Shown here piece after piece: positions 14,066 through 17,483 of a DNA stretch of 17,483 nucleotides. A program made the position numbers and the translations under genes. Source of the DNA: an uncultured Clostridia bacterium (lineage in GTDB: Bacteria > Bacillota > Clostridia > Oscillospirales > QAKW01); NCBI GenBank assembly GCA_944387905.1, contig CALXGU010000010.1:1-17483 (forward strand). The letters are read 5' to 3'. Position 1 is the first letter of the stretch. Each line of letters starts with the position of its first letter. The notes beneath the pieces were generated by a model. It was not told the DNA's origin, did no database searches, and was given only the letters and a program-made list of their open reading frames with translations.

Positions 14066-16003
14066 ATGGAAAAGACAGGATTTAGAAGTAAACTGCAAAT
14101 ATTGGAGGCAGCAGCATACAGACTGCTGAATGTTATTTTTTCCGTTGCGGTAGGGTTTATAATATCAAAAGCCGGATACAAAGAATCATTTTCGCCATTT
14201 TCTCTGTCAATGCTTTCGGTTTTGCCGGCATCTGAGCTGTCAGTGACGTGTGCTTTTATCGGCGCTGCTGCCGGATATGCCACCAAAGCATTTTCCGTAC
14301 ATAATTTCAGATATGTCTGTGCCGACGCTATAATGCTGGCAGTTATTCTTATATCGGGTAAAAAGAGATACATTAAAAATGTATACTCCCCTGCACTGCC
14401 AGCTGCTATATCATTTATAATAGGCTTTATCTTTTTGTTTGCAGATGAATTCAGCATATATTCAATTCTGCTGCTTGTATGTGAAGCGGTTATATGCGGG
14501 TGCAGCGCGTATTTCGGCAAATATTTGATAAACGCTGTTGCCAGAAAAAGTAAATTGGATTCAAAAGATATGATATCGCTAAATATCACTCTTTTGATAA
14601 TCCTTTGCGCGTTTGACAATTTTTATTTATACGGTTTTTCTTTATCTCTCGTTTTTTTGATATTATGCATATTTATGTCGGCATTTTTTTTGGACAGAAA
14701 AATCGCCGCAGCATTTACAATTTCTTTTTGCTTTGTAAGCGCCGTTTTGCACCCGGCAAATGAACATTATTTTATTGTATTATACATTCCGGCGCTATTA
14801 TGCATACTTGTATCCAAATTTGATAAAAAATATATTGAAGCCGCTTATTCTCTGGCGTTTTTTTCTCTATATATATCAATATACGGAATAATAGGTCTTA
14901 ATTTTCAAGTACTTCTGACACCGGTCATCGTTTCCGTTATGTTCAAGATACTTCCCAAGAAAAAATTAGGAAACATCTTATCGACATATATTGATATATC
15001 AAAAGAGTACAGCGACAACACAAATGAATCATGTGACGCGCTGTGCGAAAAATTTAAAATCAGTACGGATAACCTTGTAAAAGAAATCAATGATACTAAT
15101 ATTACTCCGCTTATAAATGAGTCGCTTGAAAACAAAATAAAAAAATATTTATTTTTAAATAAATGCAGAGATATCAGTCTGGTCAATTACTACAGTACCG
15201 AAGGCAAGCAGATAATAGCACTCAGATTTAAGTGCGACGGAAGCCCAAATATTCATACTATACGTAAAATGATATCGGATAACGCAGGCAAAAATTTTAT
15301 TGTCGGCAGTCAATCCTGTGACGGTAAAAACTATTTATACAAATTCGAACAGACAGACAACTATAAAATAGAGTGTTTTGCTCTATATAAAGCCAAGCGC
15401 GGAGAAAGTATATGCGGTGATAATGTCAGCGCTTTCAAAAGCATAAATTCAAAATATAACATAATCCTTGCAGACGGTATGGGCAGCGGCAAAGAAGCGT
15501 TTATAAAAAGTGAAAATACTATAACGCTTTTAAAAAAACTGCTGAAATCCGGTGTTGATCCAAGCAAAGCCATAAGCACAGTAAACTCCTCAATGGAAAT
15601 GCTCAAAGATGAAATAGGTTTTTCAACAATAGATTTATGCAGCATTTCACTTGAAAACGGAGTAGCTCAGTTTTATAAATGCGGAGCATATTACGGCTAT
15701 ATTCTCAGATATAAAAAATTGATAAAAATAAACGGCGGAGGTTATCCTGCAGGACTTACGGATAAAATAAACTACGTATACTTTTCCACCACTCTTGAAG
15801 ACGGCGACTATATAATAATGATGTCAGACGGCGTATCTGCGGCAGATGACAAACTGCAGGCTGCAATACTCATGAGCAAAAGCCGCGAACCTGAAACTAT
15901 TACAAAGGAACTATTAGACTGTGCGTATGATTCAACTCAGCCTGAATATGATGACGATATGACCGTTTTGACCGCAAAAGTCACAAAAAGACGTTTTGAA
16001 TAA
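14066..16003 (+). CDS. spoIIE: Stage II sporulation protein E, PP2C-type phosphatase
   Basis: SpoIIE dephosphorylates the anti-anti-sigma factor SpoIIAA, activating sigma-F in the forespore, and takes part in polar septation. The 645-aa protein has a multi-pass membrane region (about residues 20-310, eight to ten hydrophobic segments) and a C-terminal PPM/PP2C domain. Metal-binding and catalytic positions are Asp452 (CGDN), Asp470 (ADGMGSG), Asp588 (SDGV) and the DDDMT block at 629-633. KSGVDPSKAISTVNS and STIDLCSISLENG match SpoIIE rather than other PP2C proteins. B. subtilis SpoIIE is 827 aa; here the soluble link between membrane part and phosphatase, about 310-435, is roughly half the Bacillus length. 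ATG 14066 follows GGAGG, within a hairpin. No Spo0A box recognised upstream. Confidence 0.94.
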   Translation: MEKTGFRSKLQILEAAAYRLLNVIFSVAVGFIISKAGYKESFSPFSLSMLSVLPASELSVTCAFIGAAAGYATKAFSVHNFRYVCADAIMLAVILISGKKRYIKNVYSPALPAAISFIIGFIFLFADEFSIYSILLLVCEAVICGCSAYFGKYLINAVARKSKLDSKDMISLNITLLIILCAFDNFYLYGFSLSLVFLILCIFMSAFFLDRKIAAAFTISFCFVSAVLHPANEHYFIVLYIPALLCILVSKFDKKYIEAAYSLAFFSLYISIYGIIGLNFQVLLTPVIVSVMFKILPKKKLGNILSTYIDISKEYSDNTNESCDALCEKFKISTDNLVKEINDTNITPLINESLENKIKKYLFLNKCRDISLVNYYSTEGKQIIALRFKCDGSPNIHTIRKMISDNAGKNFIVGSQSCDGKNYLYKFEQTDNYKIECFALYKAKRGESICGDNVSAFKSINSKYNIILADGMGSGKEAFIKSENTITLLKKLLKSGVDPSKAISTVNSSMEMLKDEIGFSTIDLCSISLENGVAQFYKCGAYYGYILRYKKLIKINGGGYPAGLTDKINYVYFSTTLEDGDYIIMMSDGVSAADDKLQAAILMSKSREPETITKELLDCAYDSTQPEYDDDMTVLTAKVTKRRFE

Positions 16004-16055
16004 TAAACTGATTGAAGGTAAAAATATAACTAAATATCAATAAAGGATTATGGTT

Positions 16056-16319
16056 ATGTTTAAAGGCATCGGAAGGCAGGTTGTAGTACTAAAAAACACT
16101 GACAGTGATATATTTGAGGAGGCAATTTTTATATTGCGCGATGGAACCAAAGCCAGTAAAACCGATATGCTTACCGAATGCGAGAGAATAATAAAAAACA
16201 ACTGCACAGGAAAAATCAGATTAAAAAAGAAAAGTAAAAATAAAAAGCTTTTTTATTGGGGTCTGGCGATTTTTGCACTGATAATAACAGTTGTTTTATT
16301 ATTGATCATTTGTTTGTAA
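16056..16319 (+). CDS. Small C-terminally anchored protein, function unknown
   Basis: An 87-aa protein with a soluble N-terminal part and a single hydrophobic C-terminal helix (about residues 64-86), preceded by a Lys-rich stretch (LKKKSKNKK), which suggests a tail-anchored, mainly cytoplasmic protein. The N-terminal block RQVVVLKNTDSDIFEEAIFIL has a regular strand-helix look and may be a conserved motif of a small Clostridia family. I do not recognise a named domain. AAAGGA at 16042-16047 is 8 nt from ATG 16056, but only 2 nt from the earlier ATG at 16050, so I use 16056. It begins 52 nt after spoIIE and precedes a sporulation-like peptide gene, so a sporulation role is possible but only inferred from position. 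Confidence 0.72.
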   Translation: MFKGIGRQVVVLKNTDSDIFEEAIFILRDGTKASKTDMLTECERIIKNNCTGKIRLKKKSKNKKLFYWGLAIFALIITVVLLLIICL

Positions 16320-16337
16320 CACAAAATATCACCATCA

Positions 16338-16346
16338 CATAGGATA
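16338..16346 (+). promoter_or_regulatory. Possible sigma-K/sigma-E type -10 box
   Basis: CATAGGATA fits the mother-cell sigma-K -10 pattern CATAnnnTA. An AC dinucleotide about 17 bp upstream (16319-16320) fits the loose -35. It lies 18 nt before a strong ribosome site and 32 nt before the 28-aa peptide start. The motif is short and could occur by chance. Confidence 0.35.
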
Positions 16347-16377
16347 TATTGAATTTAAAATGTGAGGTGAAAAGTCA

Positions 16378-16464
16378 ATGTGTATCAAGAACTTGTTCGG
16401 TGAGGACAATTGCTGCTGGATAATAATAATCGCACTTCTTATCCTCTGCTGCTGCAACGATTAA
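16378..16464 (+). CDS. 28-aa Cys-rich hydrophobic peptide, YjcZ-like
   Basis: A very short gene in plain sight: GAGGTGA (16364-16370), 7 nt, then ATG, 28 codons and TAA. The peptide has a hydrophilic N-terminus (MCIKNLFGEDN), a CCW motif, one hydrophobic segment (IIIIALLILCCC) and the tail ND; six of its 28 residues are Cys. Size and layout resemble the YjcZ-type small sporulation peptides and similar Cys-ended membrane peptides seen in Clostridia, though that is a resemblance rather than a proven homology. A possible sigma-K-like -10 box lies upstream and a terminator follows 10 nt after the stop. Neighbours spoIIE and the 87-aa membrane protein support a sporulation link. Confidence 0.7.
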   Translation: MCIKNLFGEDNCCWIIIIALLILCCCND

Positions 16465-16474
16465 TTAAAAACAA

Positions 16475-16510
16475 AAAATACAGCTGCCTGAAATACGGCA
16501 GCTGTATTTT
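16475..16510. terminator. Bidirectional terminator between the 28-aa peptide gene and ychF
   Basis: A perfect 14-bp stem, 16475-16488 with 16497-16510, and an 8-nt loop. The GC-rich inner half is flanked by A and T runs on both sides, and the two flanking genes are convergent, so it can stop transcription from both. Confidence 0.88.
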
Positions 16511-16511
16511 A

Positions 16512-17483
16512 TTATACATTAAATCTGAACAAAACAACGTCTCCGTCGTTCATCACATATTCTTTACCTTCACTTCTAACAAGACCCTTTTCTCTTGCCG
16601 CAGCCATACTCCCGCATGCTACCAAGTCATCATATGATACAACCTCTGCTCGAATAAATCCGCGTTCAAAATCAGTATGGATCTTTCCGGCCGCCTGCGG
16701 CGCGCGGGTACCTTTGGTTATCGTCCAGGCCTTGGTTTCCATCTCGCCTGTTGTAATATAACTTATAAGACTGAGCAGTGAATAACACTTGCTTATAAGC
16801 CTGTCCAGACCACTGCTTTCAAAGCCGAGCTCCTCGAGAAACATTTTTTTATCCTCATCATCCAGCTCGCTTATTTCCTGTTCCACCTGAGCACATATAG
16901 TGAAAACTTCAGAGTCGCTTTTTTGTGCAAAATCCTCAACAAGCTTTACATAGTCGTTGCTTGTGCCTATATCACTGTCGCTGATATTGCACGCATAAAT
17001 CACCGGCTTATTCGTCAGAAGCTGTACAGAGCGCATAATTTCTTTTTCATCGTCTGTAAACTCTACTGTGTTTGCAAGCTTTCCGTTTTCAAGTGCAGTC
17101 TTGATTTTTTCAAACATATCAAGATCTGTCTGATATTTTTTATCGCCTTTCAGCAGTTTTTTTACACGGTCTATATGTTTTTCCACACTTTCAAGATCGG
17201 CAAAAATAAGCTCAAGATTAATAGTTTCTATATCACGAATAGGATCGACGCTTCCGTCGACATGTACGATATTGTCATTATCAAAACATCTTACTACATG
17301 CACTATTGCATCTACTTCTCTGATATTTGATAAAAACTTATTGCCTAAGCCCTCACCTTTGGAGGCTCCCTTTACAAGACCGGCTATATCTACAAATTCT
17401 ATTACTGCAGGGACTATTTTTTTTGATTTACTCATCTGAGCCAAAACATTAAGCCGTTTGTCGGGTACGCATACTACACCCAC
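16512..17483 (-). CDS. ychF: Ribosome-associated GTPase/ATPase YchF, N-terminus cut by window edge
   Basis: YchF is an Obg-family nucleotidase that prefers ATP and binds ribosomes and proteasome-like or redox partners in other bacteria. 323 codons are visible and the frame runs off the window; the P-loop region, normally the first 35-40 residues, is missing for that reason. Visible are VGVVxVPD-like GVVCVPDKRL, the switch II block FVDIAGLVKGASKGEGLGN, FLSNIREVDAIVHVVRCF, a helical coiled segment (about 90-140 of the visible part), and the C-terminal TGS-like domain with KAWTITKGTRAPQAAG and DFERGFIRAEV, ending in GDVVLFRFNV. The stop is immediately inside the shared terminator. The GTG at the very edge is not the true start. 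Confidence 0.95.
   Translation of the reverse strand: MGVVCVPDKRLNVLAQMSKSKKIVPAVIEFVDIAGLVKGASKGEGLGNKFLSNIREVDAIVHVVRCFDNDNIVHVDGSVDPIRDIETINLELIFADLESVEKHIDRVKKLLKGDKKYQTDLDMFEKIKTALENGKLANTVEFTDDEKEIMRSVQLLTNKPVIYACNISDSDIGTSNDYVKLVEDFAQKSDSEVFTICAQVEQEISELDDEDKKMFLEELGFESSGLDRLISKCYSLLSLISYITTGEMETKAWTITKGTRAPQAAGKIHTDFERGFIRAEVVSYDDLVACGSMAAAREKGLVRSEGKEYVMNDGDVVLFRFNV

Noticed and set aside
14047..14619. 190-aa minus-strand reading frame
   Set aside because: Antisense to the membrane region of spoIIE, an expected shadow of hydrophobic codons.
16923..17330. 135-aa plus-strand reading frame
   Set aside because: Entirely antisense to ychF, whose protein is strongly conserved; no ribosome site and no family resemblance.

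Overview
The window looks like a chromosomal segment of a low-to-moderate GC, endospore-forming Firmicute, most likely a Clostridia member near the Oscillospirales/Ruminococcaceae. The evidence is three sporulation genes (sigK, spoIIM, spoIIE), Firmicutes-type AGGAGG ribosome sites, and the spoIIM-xerD and queA-tgt-yajC-TIGR04086 gene orders. I see no phage, plasmid, CRISPR or defence locus, no rRNA or tRNA, and no intact transposase.

Layout. (1) 1-2396, plus strand: 3' part of hom, then lysC, closed by a hairpin. (2) 2459-4331, plus: sigK with an intact pro-sequence and no interrupting element, a small GNAT-like protein, and a NagD-like HAD phosphatase. (3) 4332-4532: noncoding, with two inverted repeats, leading into a Xer-type recombinase (4533-5504). 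(4) 5541-7764, minus, convergent with the recombinase across a bidirectional terminator: spoIIM, xerD, yesL (DUF624). (5) 7774-8113: a 340-bp noncoding stretch with an unusual repeat cluster. (6) 8114-11084, minus: queA, tgt, yajC and a TIGR04086 membrane protein. (7) 11085-11221: short divergent promoter region. (8) 11222-13975, plus: asd, dapA, dapB. (9) 14066-16464, plus: spoIIE, an 87-aa tail-anchored protein, and a 28-aa Cys-rich hydrophobic peptide. (10) 16512-17483, minus: ychF, cut at its 5' end by the window edge.

How the genes fit together. LysC, Asd, DapA and DapB carry aspartate to tetrahydrodipicolinate, the precursor of lysine and diaminopimelate; DapA's product also leads to the spore compound dipicolinate. 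Hom diverts aspartate semialdehyde to threonine and methionine. SigK, SpoIIM and SpoIIE act at different stages of sporulation. QueA and Tgt make queuosine in tRNA.

Most genes are ordinary core genes. The items most worth a second look are the 16-18 bp direct-repeat cluster at 7824-7999, two perfect hairpins whose 3' arms hold the Shine-Dalgarno sequence of the next gene (8521-8563 and 14024-14060), the unlisted 28-aa peptide gene, a Lys replacing the catalytic His in XerD, the palindrome ahead of the other recombinase gene, and a short SpoIIE. I did not find a clearly new multi-gene system.
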